In this document: in pieces, positions 10,390-22,950 of the stretch | Layout of the letters: every line of letters begins with the position of its first letter | How positions within the stretch are numbered: position 1 is the first letter of the stretch | Assembly: GCA_003254905.1 (NCBI GenBank) | Contig: QANU01076685.1 | Coordinates: forward strand, 1 to 64,000 | Source of the DNA: Nissolia schottii | Taxonomy: Eukaryota > Streptophyta > Magnoliopsida > Fabales > Fabaceae | DNA length: 64,000 nucleotides | Reading direction: 5' to 3' | Made by a program: the position numbers and the translations under genes | Notes under the pieces: model-generated | Seen by the model: only the letters and a program-made list of their open reading frames with translations | What the model was told of the DNA's origin: nothing | Databases searched by the model: none

Positions 10390-13022
10390 ACTTGAGCCGA
10401 TGTGGGGTGATGACTTCACCTTTCTACCCTTACCAACCTTACCCTGAGCCTTACTCTTTCCTCCCCTATCTGACCGAAACATACCAACCACCACCACCAG
10501 AACTTCAACCATACCCACATGACCCATATCCATCACAGCCCTGCTCACCAAAGCCCACATATTGCCAGCCCTCACTAGAACCCTCATACCAACCTCCCCA
10601 TTGCCAACAACAAACTCAAAACCCTTCCCAAGAGGTGCTGGAGATGTTGTTAGAGGAGATAATGCAAGGGACGAAGGAGTTGCATGCAAATTTGCAAGAG
10701 TTGAGAAGGGAAATAAATCAATTAAAAGAAACCATGGGCGTGTTTAGTGGGAACAAAGAGGACAATCACCAAGATAATAAGGTTGTGTGTAAAGACCCAT
10801 CATTTGACATCATCAATGATGGTGGGTCTTCAGAGGTTTCAGTAGAAGAGTCACCTCAGCTTGTCATTCTTGATGATAAATCTGATATAGATGTGGTGTT
10901 TGAGGAGCCACAACTGGAGGAAGAAGCGCATATCACTTGTGTCATTTCTGGTGTGGTAGAGGTGTCGATTGAACCTACTGTTCTGCCTAAATTCCCCGTC
11001 TATTCCATTACTCCCATCATCCCCTCTCCTAGCCTATTAGTTACCGTTACTCGAGCTACACTTTGAGACACATGTTCCTCTCCTTGGACCATGTGACTAT
11101 ACTCACTTGGAGATTGATAGCCAGTTGCGGGCCTTATGTGAAGAGCTTAGAGTCTCTCTTCCTGCTGCTAGGGGAAGGTTAGACCATGTACAAAGATGAT
11201 TCAAGAAGCCTCCTAGTGGGAACCTTCATCCACCCCCACTTGGAGTGATTAACTGCTGGATGACCAAGCCAAGGCGAAGCCTCAAAGCTTCACGACATCA
11301 ATGGAAGATCTCAATGCTTGGCTCCCAAAAGAAACATGGTTTCCAGGGCCATGACATGACTCATATGGTATGGGATCCAAGTGGAAGCTACTGTAGCAAA
11401 CTTTGGTGGATGTTTCTAGACTAGTTCAAACATGATCCTCCATGAGACGGCCGTCATCTGTCCAACTTAAGGACATTAAACAAAAGTGCTGGGTGGGAGA
11501 CAACCCACCATTTGTGAGTTTTTCTTTCCTTTCTTTATTTGTTTTACTTCTTTATTTGTCTTCTTGCCCTGTTTTGTGCACCGAGGCCGGTGCACTTCTT
11601 TAAGTGTAGGGTGGGAAAGTTTTGTTTTTTTAGGATAGTAGTTTTTACTGTGCAGTAATTGTGGAAATTCATGAATAGGGGATGATTTAGACTAGTTGAT
11701 GATTAATCTGTGCCATGTGAAATACTTTGTTTGATTATTTATGGCATTGTGTTTGATTGAGCATTTAAAGATCCTGTCATGTTTTAATTAATTGGATGAT
11801 ATTACCTGGTAAGCTTTTGAGCCTTTTATAGGATGGCAACACTACATGTCATTCCTTTCTTTGTTGTGTGTACACTCACTAGTGTTCAAGTCTAGAACTT
11901 GTCTGATTCTCTGCATTGCACTTTTACCTTTATATATGACATGTGACATGATTGAGGCATTCCTTATGTATTTAGCTTACATATCCATATAAGCCTGCCT
12001 TGAACATTTGACCTTTGTTAGCCCCTTTGAGCCTTGTAGCCTTTTATTGAATAACTAGCACAATACAAGCTGATAAACCGAGAAAAACCATGATACACCT
12101 GGCTTTAGGGCTTAGGAGAATTGTGGTACATTTGTTCATATGTGCTAAGCAACAGGTGTAGGGTTACATGAGGACATGTAACATTCAAAGTAGGGGGAGA
12201 GCGACAACAATTTCTCCTATTAGTTGGAAAATCTATAAAAGTGCCCATGGAAAAAAATTGAGGTAACTAATCTACAAAACAACCAATTAGGTGCAGCAAC
12301 AGAAACCTTCCCCTGAGTTAATGGGTAAGCGGTGACAAGATTTCAAAGAAGTGTGAAAAAGTATGAAAACAAGAAGAAAAAAAAAGTGAATAAAAGTGTT
12401 TGAGTGTCATCGAGCTAATTGGAAAACAGGAGAAGCCAGTGAAGATCAAGGCCCTTGCACCGTTGGTTAAGCACATATGCCATGAATTCTACTAAGTCCT
12501 AGGCTTTAGCTCACTGGCCATATGATATCCCACCTTGACGCCCCATTACAACCTTAAAAAGACCTCTTGATGCATGTCATATATATTGTGTGATCCGTGA
12601 TGCTTAGAAGAAATTCAAGCCTATGGAGGCGACTCTAGTGTAGTGTTTGAAAAGCATTAGATGAACCTATACACTGAGTCACGAGTGACACACTAACCAA
12701 TGAGGCCCAATTGATTTTAACATGCCTTGAATTATTCTTTGATCATGATTGATATGCCAAGAAAATTAGTTTCAATGCACAGTAATATCATCTCTTGCTT
12801 AAATGTACTTTAATTTTTGGATAGTCATGTATTTTGCACAGTTGTCTGGTAATTAGTGAGTTGGCTTAAGTGCCTCCTTGAGTTTCGTGACTTTGTAGGG
12901 GATGTAAATAGTGTCGTTGCACCAAAAAGATTTTTTTTATTTGTTTTATTTTCATTTTTAGTTTATTTTTGTTCTTAGTTCCTTGCATGAGGACATGCAA
13001 TTGTTCAAGTGTGGGGTTAATT
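10390..13022 (+). mobile_element. Internal region of element C: gag-like Pro-rich frame and non-coding DNA
   Basis: An open frame at 10392-11066 encodes about 224 residues. The first 80 are rich in Pro, Tyr and Gln (PYQPYPEPY, YQPPPPEL). A short coiled-coil-like stretch follows (LLEEIMQGTKELHANLQELR), then an acidic region. This resembles gag-like proteins of Athila/Tat-related non-autonomous elements and has no known catalytic motif. Downstream (about 11100-13022) the DNA is non-coding with fragments such as WMTKPRRS. It ends in a region that precedes the 3' LTR at 13023. The frame was continuous with the piece at 6594-7023 before LTR B inserted. Confidence 0.7.
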
Positions 13023-14501
13023 TGATAGGTGGATTTTGTACACTAACATTGCATACTAAAAATGTGTGGTTTTAATGCTTAATTAATATGTTTTGCACAT
13101 TATCCTCTTTTGTGAGAAATTGAGAAAAATGCAATTTTAAGCATTATTTTATCTTAGAAATTAATGTGTAGATTTCTTTTGTTCTTTTTTAATTTTCTAT
13201 TTTAATTGCAGAAAATAAATTGTCAAGAGGATCATTGAAGATTTGAAGGAGATTGATACGCTATAAATTTTAAAGAAGAGATTTGAAGAGAAGATTTGGA
13301 ACAATAAATTAAAGATTGAATTCAAATTCAAAAAGATTTGGTCAAAGATTTGTTGAAGATTTTTAACGCTGACTTTGTCTCAGATTTTGCGCCAGGATGG
13401 AGGTTGAATCTCGATTCGATGTCAACTACAAAGTTGTAGATCTATCTCTTAGCTTTAATTGGAGATTTGAATCACCTCAATCCGATATCTGTAGTCAAAT
13501 GTATCGCGATTTTACTAATTGATGTACTGAAAGTGCGAGATTTACACCCACTTTGTGTCAATCCTCTATAAATAAGACATCCTCTCTCAACTCTTAAAGA
13601 GACCTTTATACTCAGCCTCCACTTTTATTTTTTGTACTTTTCCCTTTTATTTCATGTACTTTAGGTTTATGTTAGTAGTGCTTAGTTATTCAAGGATTGT
13701 TGGAGCGCTCGCATTGACAACGCAAGCTCCCAACTATTTGCGAATTTCTTATTCAGGTTTTGTTACTTTAATTCTCTATTATTTTTTACTCTGTTCTTAT
13801 TTTTTATTTATTATGAGCCTTTATCCTCCATCCATGGAAGGGTAGTTTTCTTAATATCTTGCATGCGGTAACTCTAGATTAGGATTAATTCGAGGTCTTG
13901 TGCTTAAAGTTTATTCATGATTTGTTCCGCCCCTAATTAGTAATATAGCGATTGCATGTTGTTGGTTAGGGTTAATTCTAGGTTGATAGATCTTGACGAT
14001 TGTAAGATTTATTGATTTAGGATTTGAGAACTTTTTGGGGAACTAATTAGATTTAGTTAGGTTGTACAATTGGGACATAATTGATATGGATTTTAAATGT
14101 TGAGATCTTAGTTTTAATTCCTGTATTAATAAATGTTTAGGGGATTGACGATCGTAGTCTCTTAAGTGAATTGCGTATTAGTTAGAGATTTCAACTAATA
14201 AACAACATCCCCTCTTATGAATAATTAATTAGGAACCAATGACAATTAATCCTTGATCTAGAAACGCCGTATGCAGGATATTGCTTTTTTATCATTGTTG
14301 ACTTACTTTCGTTTTGCTTTCTTTTTATTTATATTTATCAATCAAAACCCCCCTTTTAATTATAATTATAATTGGTTTGTAAATTGCTTCCTTAGAGACG
14401 ACCTAGGTTAGCTCCCCTTTACTACGTTTTTGGGGTTAATTTAGTTTTATAAATTATTATTTGATCGCGCACTGAGATTAACGACGCTTTAGTGTATGTC
14501 A
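13023..14501 (+). repeat. 3' LTR of element C
   Basis: A 1479-bp direct copy of 5094-6593. It lacks a short piece near its start that the 5' LTR has (around the GTGTTTTATTATTC stretch). It is followed by GATGT, the imperfect right copy of the target duplication, and then copia reverse transcriptase sequence. Confidence 0.85.
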
Positions 14502-14945
14502 GATGTCTTGAAAGATGAGCTTAAATCTATGGCACAAAGCATGAGACCTTGTGAAATTACATTAATGTTTCAAAAGAGTTGGGTTGATCTTTAAGACTAA
14601 GCACAACTCTCATGGTAACCTTGAAAGTTACAAGGCTCATCTTATTGTTATGTTTCTACTTAGAAATATAGCATTAACAATTAAGAATCGGACTCTTTCA
14701 AGATTATCATGGTATCTATAGCTCATTAAGATTTAGAGTTGCATTAAATGGTTGTGAAAATAGCCTTTTTGAATGGAAATTTAGAGAAATATGTTTATAT
14801 GGATCAAACAATGGGTTTTCCAATTAAGGGGAAAGAACACACTGCGTGTAAACTTAAGAAAGTGCTACACGGACTTACGCAAACATCCCACCACTAGTAT
14901 TTAAAGTTCAATGATACCATTATGACCTTTGGATTTAAGTAAACT
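14502..14945 (+). mobile_element. Copia fragment: reverse transcriptase N-terminal half
   Basis: Recognisable copia RT residues include LKDELKSMAQ, VFKTKHNSHGNLESYKAHL and VKIAFLNGNLEKYVYMDQ (the FLNG/Y-MDQ block), then TACKLKKVLHGL. The fragment is broken in frame. It ends at the target site of solo LTR D. Confidence 0.8.
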
Positions 14946-16818
14946 ATGAATACCTAAAATTTTCAGAGGCACACTACAGCGCTGCAGTGACGCAGAGCAA
15001 GGAACGTGCTGCAGCGCTCCCATAGTGCTGTAGCGACACAGAACGAGCAAGGCACTGTAGTACGCCCAAATGCACTGTAGCAACATGGGACTCATCAAAA
15101 ACCCTAAGTCATCAACCTTTGGGCCAGGAGAAGGCCCGTCTTTCGCCTATATATAGAGCTTTCCTCACAGCTCTACAACTCGCTCAAAGCTTCAGAATTC
15201 TCCCCCCAAGCACAGAGTTTCTTACTCATTCTCCCTCTAATCTTGTAGAGACACAACGTCTTCACTTAGGGTAGGTAGTTAGTCCTTTTAGGGATGGTCT
15301 AGGGTAGTAGGCCCTTGGTGTTGCTACTTTATTAGTGGTAGTGCTATGGCAGTCCATAACAGTTTAGTGATGCCAGTTCACTATCGCGATGCCCTTCAGT
15401 TATGTTTTACTAGTTTTTTGATGGTGTGGTGCTTGTTAGCCTTTCTAGGTATCCATGCTACGCCGCTTAGAGCTTCCAGTGCCAACGCTCCCTAATCTTA
15501 GGCTTTTCCAGGTGAGTAGAGGTCCAGTGCGTTGACAGTGTGCCACATTAGTCGTCCACTAATTGAGTTAGTTGTGTTTATGATCATTATTATCATCTTC
15601 ATCTGTTTATTTAACATGACATTGAGAATATGATACATGATGATATATTTATAACTTTTTGGTTAGGCTTATATAACAGGCCCTAATAAAGACTTTGGTT
15701 AAGGAAGGGTCATAGCTAAAGAAAAGGCTTTGACTAGGAAAGACTTGGTACTTAAGCTATCTATTGTGACGCACCTCTCTTTCTTGGGAATCTCCCTAAG
15801 CACGGGATTATAGTCCTTAGTTCTAGACAAGTAGTAAGACAACTAGACTCAAGGCATAATCAACTATACTACCTTCCATAAATAGTAGGCTTAGTATCTA
15901 ATGATTTTGGTAATCATTCTGGCTCACCTAAATTAAAAGATTTCATAAAAGTATCCCATAGGATAGAGGACTCAGTTCAGTAGACATATTCAATATTATA
16001 TGGGGTTAGTGTCCCCACAGTTATATTCAATATTATATATGGTTAACATCCCCACAGTTATATTCAATATATGGGGTCAGCATCCCCACAGCTTAAGGGT
16101 ATGAGTACCCTCAAAGATTCAGTATATGGGGTCAACGTCCCCACAGTCTACGGGTATGCATACCCCCAAAGATTCAGTAAATGGGTTCAACGTATCCAAA
16201 CGTGAGAATTTATCCTAGTGAAGCAAGGTAGAGCTCGTATTCCCTTAAAATCGAGGATTGAGAGACATCTCTCCTCGCGCCCCTCCGTTAGAGGCGGGCA
16301 CACGCTATAAACAGAAATAGATTCACTTTTCAACAGTTACTTTCTAGCTTGCTTTCATTTTCCTTAGTTATTGTTCAGCTATATATTACATGATGTTATA
16401 TGCAGTATATTTTATGTGAGTGGTACCGAAGTGCCCACCACTGAGTTGAAAACTCACTCCTCTGTCTTGTTTTTTTCAGACACAATAGAGGAATATGAGA
16501 ACGCCCCCTCAACCTGTAACCGCAAGGTCTAGCGTCAATGGTAAGCTCCGCTTTGTAGTCAGATCTACCAAGGTTTATCTATTTATTAGATATGCTCCAA
16601 ATTACTTAGGCACAATCCTATTTAGCATACAGTATCAATTACTCTAGTATTTATTTCAAACCAGATGTAATTCATGATATTATTAAAGTTTATTTATAAA
16701 GCAGTTATTTATTTATTTATATCATGCGTGAGCATTTTATGCCACGTCAAAGCTTTTGTAGGGGCAATAGCCCTACATGCAGTCACGTCCAATGTTTGGA
16801 CTGATATAAACATTGTCA
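14946..16818 (+). mobile_element. Solo LTR D, whole LTR with no internal region
   Basis: This 1873-bp block runs from TGAATACCTAAA to CATTGTCA between ACTA (14942-14945) and ACTA (16819-16822). Excising it rejoins the copia RT reading region. It contains a TATATATAG promoter-like site near 15151, a tandem run near 15985-16200 with repeated GGGGTCA-CATCCCCACAG units, and then a hairpin TGAGTTGAAAACTCA at 16442-16456 followed 23 nt later by an acceptor-like TTTTTTTCAG. The last three features place it in the same architecture class as the longer LTRs, though its end sequences differ. Confidence 0.72.
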
Positions 16819-17687
16819 ACTAGTGTATGTATCTGAAGATCAGTGGGAGTAAGTTTGCTTTTCTAGTTTGATATGTTAATAACGTCTTGCTTGCAACTAA
16901 TGGTCTTGGTCTATCAATTGAGACTAAGAAGTTTCTCTCTAATAAAAGATATGAATGAGAGAAGTTATGTGATTGGAATGAAAAATATTCCACGATAGAT
17001 CATGATGATTGTTATGCTTATCTTAGAAAACATATGCCAATAAAGTTTTAGAGAGATTTAGAATTAAAACTGCTCAACATAAATTGTTCAAATTTGAAAT
17101 GATACAAATTTAGTCTCGCGTAATGTCAAAAGAATGATTCGGAACGTAAATAGATGGAAGAAATTTATGTATCCATCTATTGTTGAAAGAAATCAAAGTA
17201 ACCCATGATCGGATTACCGAAATGTTGCAAAGAAAATCTTAAAATATTTGCAAGGGATGGAATGTCACATACTTAAGGGATGGAATGTCACATACTTACT
17301 TATAGAAGTTTGATCATCTTTAGATGATTGAATATTTAGATTCAAATATTTTCAATTGTATAGATAGAAGAAAGTCAACTTTTGATTGTTTTTTATCTTA
17401 AAGTTGGTGAAACAATATCAAGAAAAAGTGTGAAGCAGTCAGTAATTGTTGTTTCCATAATCATAATTCATATTAAGTGGTTGTGGATTTTTATTTCAGG
17501 GCTTGAAATTGTTGACTATATTGTCAAAGTTGCTAGAAACTTATTATGATATTTCCTCAACAGTCTTCTTTACTAAAGGCGACAAGTATTCTAAAGGTGC
17601 TAAGAATATGGAATTGAAATACTTTGTTGTTAAAGAAGAAGTTCAGAAACATAGAGTATCAATATAACACATTAACACTAACCTTAT
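16819..17687 (+). mobile_element. Copia fragment: reverse transcriptase C-terminal part and RNase H
   Basis: The residues CMYLKISGSKFAFLV and YVNNVLLATNGLGLSIETKKFLS correspond to the copia RT block that normally holds the YVDD catalytic motif. Later stretches resemble the RNase H region (GLEIVDYIVKVARNLL). It is decayed throughout. CTTAT at 17683-17687 is the left duplication of LTR B'. Confidence 0.78.
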
Positions 17688-17884
17688 TGTAACACCCCTA
17701 CTTTCAGCCTACGCTATAATCGTAACACTGATTATAGGGTTGTTATCCTTTCTCTACTTATTTACAAACTAGGAGCCATGCGTGTTCAGAAAGGTAAATA
17801 TATAAATATGCAAGCTTTAGAGTCCAAATGGACTTAAGCGATAACTAATCTATGAGTTAGTTATACAAGAGAGATTAGAATAGA

Positions 17885-17918
<34 letters not shown>

Positions 17919-20836
17919 CAATCATGTGGTCCATACACAATATACAATTTAGTTGTAATACATAAGTACAATTACTATACATACTGTACATCATAGTTTT
18001 TGGCTAGCCTAAACCATTCACTACTACTATCGACTACAAATCTATAGTCGCCTTCCTGCGTCGTTGGAGAAAGTGGCTCCTGCTGTTCCTCGGAGTCCTT
18101 GAGTCCAAGCTCCCAATCCGTCACCTATTGTCTCGTCGTCTCCACCTGGAACCATAAGGGAATGGGGGTGAGAACGTCGCGTTCTCAGTGGGGTTCTATG
18201 GGTTTCCCTATTCATTTCATTACTCCATTACAATTCCGCCGCTCGTGGGGTCTCTAGGTGACATTGTCGTACTAAATTCCTACTTGTTAATTATCCATTC
18301 TAGTCCATTCTAATCTTTCCTTTACCTATCCTTGGCAACTTAGCATTCTCTATACTCTTACGTTATTCTTATATTACGTGACCTATCTAGAGGCCGTCTC
18401 ATGAAACCGTGGTTCCTTGACGTGGCCCTTGCACATACATATCCTAAACATACTCCCTATACTTATCAACCACATATCTCATGCCATATCACATATACAC
18501 ATCATCATGTTCATGTATCACATAAACATATCATATTCATGTATCATATAGACATATCATAATCATGTGTCATATAGACATATCACATTTATGCATCACA
18601 TAGACATATCTTTTTCATGTTTCACGTACATATCATATGCATGTAGGGCACATAGAATGCCTGAGGGCTGACTTGCCCAGGGGCAGCCTCCTCCGTATCG
18701 TATCATGTTCATACTCTGCTATACATATCATCGTGTTCGCGTATCATATTGACATATCATTAGCACATCTACATATCATCATATTCACATATCATGGCAT
18801 ATTCATGTTTCATGTACGTGTCGTATGCACGTGTCATGTTAATGTATGGCATATTGAATGCTTGAGGGTTCCACTTGCCCAAGGGCAGCGTCCTCCGTGT
18901 CATGTACATGTCATGTCTGTATACATATGTGGCATGTAGCATGCCTGAGGAAACCCACTCGCCTGAGGGCGGCGTCCTCCATATCATGTCTGTGGCATAT
19001 AGAATGCCTGAGGAAATCCACTCGCCCGAGGGCGGCGTCCTGCATATCATGTCAATGCTTGAGAAAATCTGCTCGCCCCATGGCGGTGTCCTCCATATCA
19101 TGTAAATGCTTGAGGAAATCTGCTCGCCCTATGGCGGCATCCTCCATATCATGTTTGTATGCAAGATGTCATGTTCATGTCGTGTTTGTATGTTCGTGTC
19201 ATGTTATGCTTGTGTCATATGCACATCATGTCATCTTATCTATGGGGCATGTCATCATACCATATACATATCTCATCCAGTACAACTAGCAAGCCATAAA
19301 ATCATACACATATCTTAACACATCATTCAGCTTAATGTTTGTTGGACTATGTGCCTTAAGACAGCTCCCATGAGACGTTCAAGTCTCAGGCCGCTCAGCG
19401 GAACCTTTTGTTCGCTCAGCGGTCTGAGCTCGTCTCGCTCAGTGATCAGAGCCGCATCGCTCAATGGTAAGAGCCTCATCGCTCAGCGGGTCCTCTGGCC
19501 GCTCAGCGCCCTGGAATTCACGTGTTAAAAGCATGGTTTTCTGATGCACTCTACTCAGCGGCGCCTGGGGCCGCTCAGCGGTACCTGGGCGAAGCTGAAA
19601 CAGATTGCATGATTTTCTTTCTTTTCTTTTCCTCTTTTCTCATGGCCACTCCTTGAGGTTCTCACACATATTCTAACCATCAAATCCCTATCTAGTCCAG
19701 GTCACAAGACTCTTCAGAATCATCTTCCTAACATCCTAGCATAACTTCTAACATACATACACATACATACATAAAAGAACACACACACATTAACACATCT
19801 AACTACCAAAGAGGTGAGTAAGCTAGAGCTACCCACCTTCTTTAGAAGCTTTAAAGGCTGGTTGGATGATGAGAGAGTTCGGGGAGAGTGGTCCTCTGCG
19901 TGCAGAGCTTCCTCCTAGCTTCCGTCAGGGTTTCTATAGCGCGTCCGCAGAGCACACGGGCAGAGTTTCAAGCCCTTCTAATGAGGATGGATGAACAAAA
20001 TGGGTGGCTGGTGGCATGGTATTTATAGCCACGAATTTTGGCTCATTTTTCCCATTTTGTCCTTGCCAAAATTACCAAAATGCCATTTCTAATTTAATTT
20101 ATGATTTAATTAATTAGGTTAGATAATCCTAAGGTCAAATCAATGAATAGTGACTTAATTTTTTTATTATTTTCCTTAGGAATCTGCAGCCATCACGTGG
20201 TCAATGCAGGTGTGGGTACCACCCGTCCCGTTTCGCTCGTTTTTGGTCGTTCGCAGTCCCGATGAGTCGCGCACGGTCGTCCGAAAAATATTCCGCTTAT
20301 ACCGTCGCGATCCTCTAATTTCCCCCTACATGGGAATATTATTGGTTTAAGGCATTTGTGAATTTTTCTCGGGAGGAGTATTTTTCAGAGATACCTCTGA
20401 CCCATTATCTCTCGTCAGTGTCCGAACAGGTCCGTTCCGCTAGCGTTTTCGCGATCGCCAAAGCTTCCTAGTAACATTTTGGGGTTAACTCTAGGGATTT
20501 TGTAATCTTTCCCCCATGAGGGATGGTTTCCCAAGACTTAAGGCCCTGCGCTCAGTTCTATTGGCTAAACGGGACCAAACGGGACTGTACTAGTGTCTGC
20601 GGAGTCGTCCGAAACTGAGCGGAACTCCGTTTTTCCGATAGTCTGGACTTACCATCAAATCCTAAGGGCCATAAGGAATTATTTAAGTGTCATCGGAATT
20701 TTGAGACACTAAGCAGAAAAGCTTTTACCGACACTCCTGTCCTAAGGGTTCAGGTTCTACACTGCTAACCCATATGAGGGCTTATATGGGTATTTCTCCT
20801 GTGAAATCCTTACTAAGGGAAAAGTGGGATGTTACA
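17688..20836 (-). mobile_element. Solo long LTR B' (same family as B), whole LTR in minus orientation
   Basis: This 3149-bp LTR has a perfect duplication CTTAT (17683-17687 and 20837-20841) and lies inside the copia RNase H/end region. On the minus strand it has a TATA box (20020-20027), a donor-like GTGGGTAG (19829-19836), a dense CCGCTCAGCG motif cluster (19390-19590), six or seven repeats with GGGCGAG-type units (18640-19150), hairpin TGAGAACGCGACGTTCTCA (18169-18187) and an acceptor-like site at 18146. A (TA)n microsatellite of about 30 bases lies at 17886-17915. Confidence 0.9.
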
Positions 20837-21764
20837 CTTATGATTTTCGATTTATTAACAAAAGGGGTTACCACTCAATAATATTTAGTGCACGTGTTGA
20901 AAGTTTGAGTGTTGTTGCCAAGACATTACTATTTACTATGGCGATGTTTGTAATTTATGACCTATACTCTGAGATCATGAGTGAACATGTTTCTGTGTTA
21001 CCTGTTTTCTGAGTTGTATACTTGATAGTATCGAAATAAAGATAACAGGTTTTGTCTTTGATAAAGACATTGAAGTTAGACCTTACTCTTCACTATGTTT
21101 TACGTTAAGGAAGAGTGTTGATGTTGTAGTACATGGAAGGGACTATGTCGGAAAATGATGACATACAGCCACCATGACTCTCATTAACTTTTTTTACTTA
21201 GTTATGATATTATGGTATATCCAATATAATGAGGATTTAACTTTGTATTTATTTGCGCATTATGATGTTTTATTAAACTATGAAGGCATTGTTATATAGA
21301 AAAAGTGGAAGAATGTAAGAATTATGTCTCATATAATTGCGTCTTATATAATATATAGTTTAATAATTATAGAAATGTTAAATCCATTGGCTATTTTATT
21401 GACGAGGCGTCATTAGTTACTAAGAGTCATGTATGTAAAGACATGACTATATGAAGAATAAACATGACATTTGGGATGAGTATGATGGAAGCATCCTTTC
21501 ATGACTATATAAAGAAAGGATGTGACACTCTTTCTACCAAGCATAAGAGTTCAATATCTCTATCAATATTGTGCTTAAAGGAAGTGGTCAAGAGGGAGAA
21601 ATCATCATCCTCCATTTTCTACTTAACGAAGAGTGTTGTCTTCTTCAAGTTCAATGGAGTGCTGCTCTTTTGGTTATTCTTCTATGGTAACGGTACATAC
21701 TCTTTGTCTATATTATGTGAAAGTCATGAAGTTATAAGATTCTATATTTATAGTGTGTTTATCA
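20837..21764 (+). mobile_element. Copia fragment: pol C-terminus and probable 3' LTR
   Basis: This piece begins with the copia pol C-terminal tail (residues like QKGLPLNN). It continues through decayed sequence to a purine-rich tract (AAGTGGAAGAA), after which TGTAAGAATTATG near 21314 is the probable start of the 3' LTR. The LTR is interrupted by the TIR element at 21765 and may resume after 22347. An open stretch at 21464-21787 lies within this LTR and is not a host gene. Confidence 0.6.
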
Positions 21765-22347
21765 TGGTTGTTAAACTCTCGAGTTAACTCATAAACTCTT
21801 ACGAGTTTATGATTTTACTACACAAAACAAGTTAACGCTTATGTAAACTCTTTTTTGGTAAACTCGTCCGAGTTTAAGTAAACTCTCGATTCTACTAACG
21901 AGTTTACGAGTTAAAATCTACCTACGAGTTTACGAGTTTACCTCAAAATGTACAAATTTTGTAACTTTGTTAGATACTCACCTAACTTTGTTTATATTAG
22001 ATAATATATATTGAGTTTATTTAAATAATTTCATATATTTATCATAATTGAACTATGTCTTATTGAACTATAAAATAATACAGATACTGAATAAAGTATG
22101 ACATAACCACTAAGTGTCATGCATTTAGGTGTATTTTATGATATTTCTTTCATTAATTTAATTTAAAGTTAACATTATTCAATTTCAATTATAAATACAA
22201 TATTTGATCATGTTTAGTTCCTAATTATATTGCTTAAAACATTTTTTTTACGTATGTAAACTTATATGAGTTTACGAGTCGAGTTTACGATTCGAACTTA
22301 CTGAGACTCCACGAATTTACTTAAACTCTCGAAAATGACAATCTTAG
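21765..22347. mobile_element. Small non-autonomous TIR element rich in ACGAGTTTAC repeats
   Basis: This 583-bp AT-rich element is flanked by the 9-bp near-duplication TGTTTATCA (21756-21764) and TGTTTATGA (22348-22356). Its ends are weakly inverted (GGTTGTTAAACTCTCGAG against GATTGTCATTTTCGAGAG on the other strand). Both subterminal zones carry repeated ACGAGTTTACGAG/GTAAACTCGT words in both orientations. It has no coding capacity. The 9-bp duplication suggests a MULE-type MITE; an 8-bp hAT-type reading is the alternative. Confidence 0.65.
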
Positions 22348-22356
22348 TGTTTATGA

Positions 22357-22950
22357 TAATTGTTTGTGCATAAATCAATTATTACTTACAAAATCCAATC
22401 AAATTATTCCGTGAGAGAGAGACTAGTTTAACTAATATCAAAGGACTAATTTAAGTGATTTTAAGAACTTTAAATACTAATTATCAATTTTATAACTTCA
22501 GTGACGATTTCACAACGGAATTTAAATGTTTACTCTATTATTATTAAGATTAAATGAATAATAAAAGTAAAACCAAAAAAAGAAACAACCATGAGGAAGG
22601 TGGTGCCTCACTCTCAAGAATTTACAACCTCTCCGCGTTTTCTTCTGTCGTTGCTCTCACCATTTTTGTCTCCAACCTCCCCAATTCCCTCCGGTTCCTT
22701 CTCTTCCCTCGCCCCACCACCGCTTCCCTTTTTCGGTCTTTGTCTCCGTTTGCGGAAAATCCCGAAACCCCGCGTTGTCTGTTTCTCCTTTTGCCACGGT
22801 CTGCAAAGCGTTTATCTCTTCTCTATCGCCTTCTATTTATACGCCTCTGCCCAGTTGCTCAGAATCAGAGCCTTCTCTCTCTCCCTCTTAACTTGAAGGT
22901 GCTTTTCTTAATTTCCTCTTGTGGGGTTCTTCGTTCTCTGTGTTTTGGGC
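22357..22950 (+). promoter_or_regulatory. Upstream region and 5' leader of the 22951 gene
   Basis: After an AT-rich stretch the sequence becomes C/T-rich from about 22590, as is usual for plant promoters and 5' leaders. A TATTTATA box-like word lies near 22832, about 115 bases before the start codon. Open stretches here (for example 22554-22982) have low-complexity Ser/Leu/Pro composition and no recognisable domain, so I treat them as leader, not protein. Confidence 0.45.

Larger units (their letters stand above)
5094..14501 (+). mobile_element. Element C: LTR-paired gypsy-type non-autonomous element, split by solo LTR B
   Basis: Two direct LTRs (5094-6593 and 13023-14501) begin TGATAGGTGG and end in GTCA. 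They frame an internal region with a primer-binding site at 6598-6615 (TGGCGCCGTTGCCGGGGA) that matches the 3' end of tRNA-Asp, typical of Athila/Tat-type Ty3/gypsy elements. The internal region holds one gag-like frame and long non-coding DNA but no recognisable pol, so it is LARD-like and depended on a partner. The flanking duplication is GGTGT/GATGT (4 of 5). Compared by eye over about 250 bases the LTRs differ by roughly 5%, suggesting an age of one to a few million years. Both LTRs contain CTATAAATAAG promoters (near 5656 and 13565). Confidence 0.85.
63..22400 (+). mobile_element. Old Ty1/copia element, broken and split by nested insertions
   Basis: One decayed Ty1/copia element in plus orientation is recognised from pieces that keep the canonical gag, integrase, reverse transcriptase and RNase H order: 63-412, 3531-5093, 14502-14945, 16819-17687 and 20837-21764. 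Removing each insertion with one target duplication brings copia homology on the two sides together, which is how the insertion points were placed. A likely 3' LTR starts near 21314 after the purine-rich AAGTGGAAGAA. The 5' LTR is not in the window and the right end is not sharply defined. The element carries many breaks and is clearly dead; it is the oldest layer of this nest. Confidence 0.8.
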
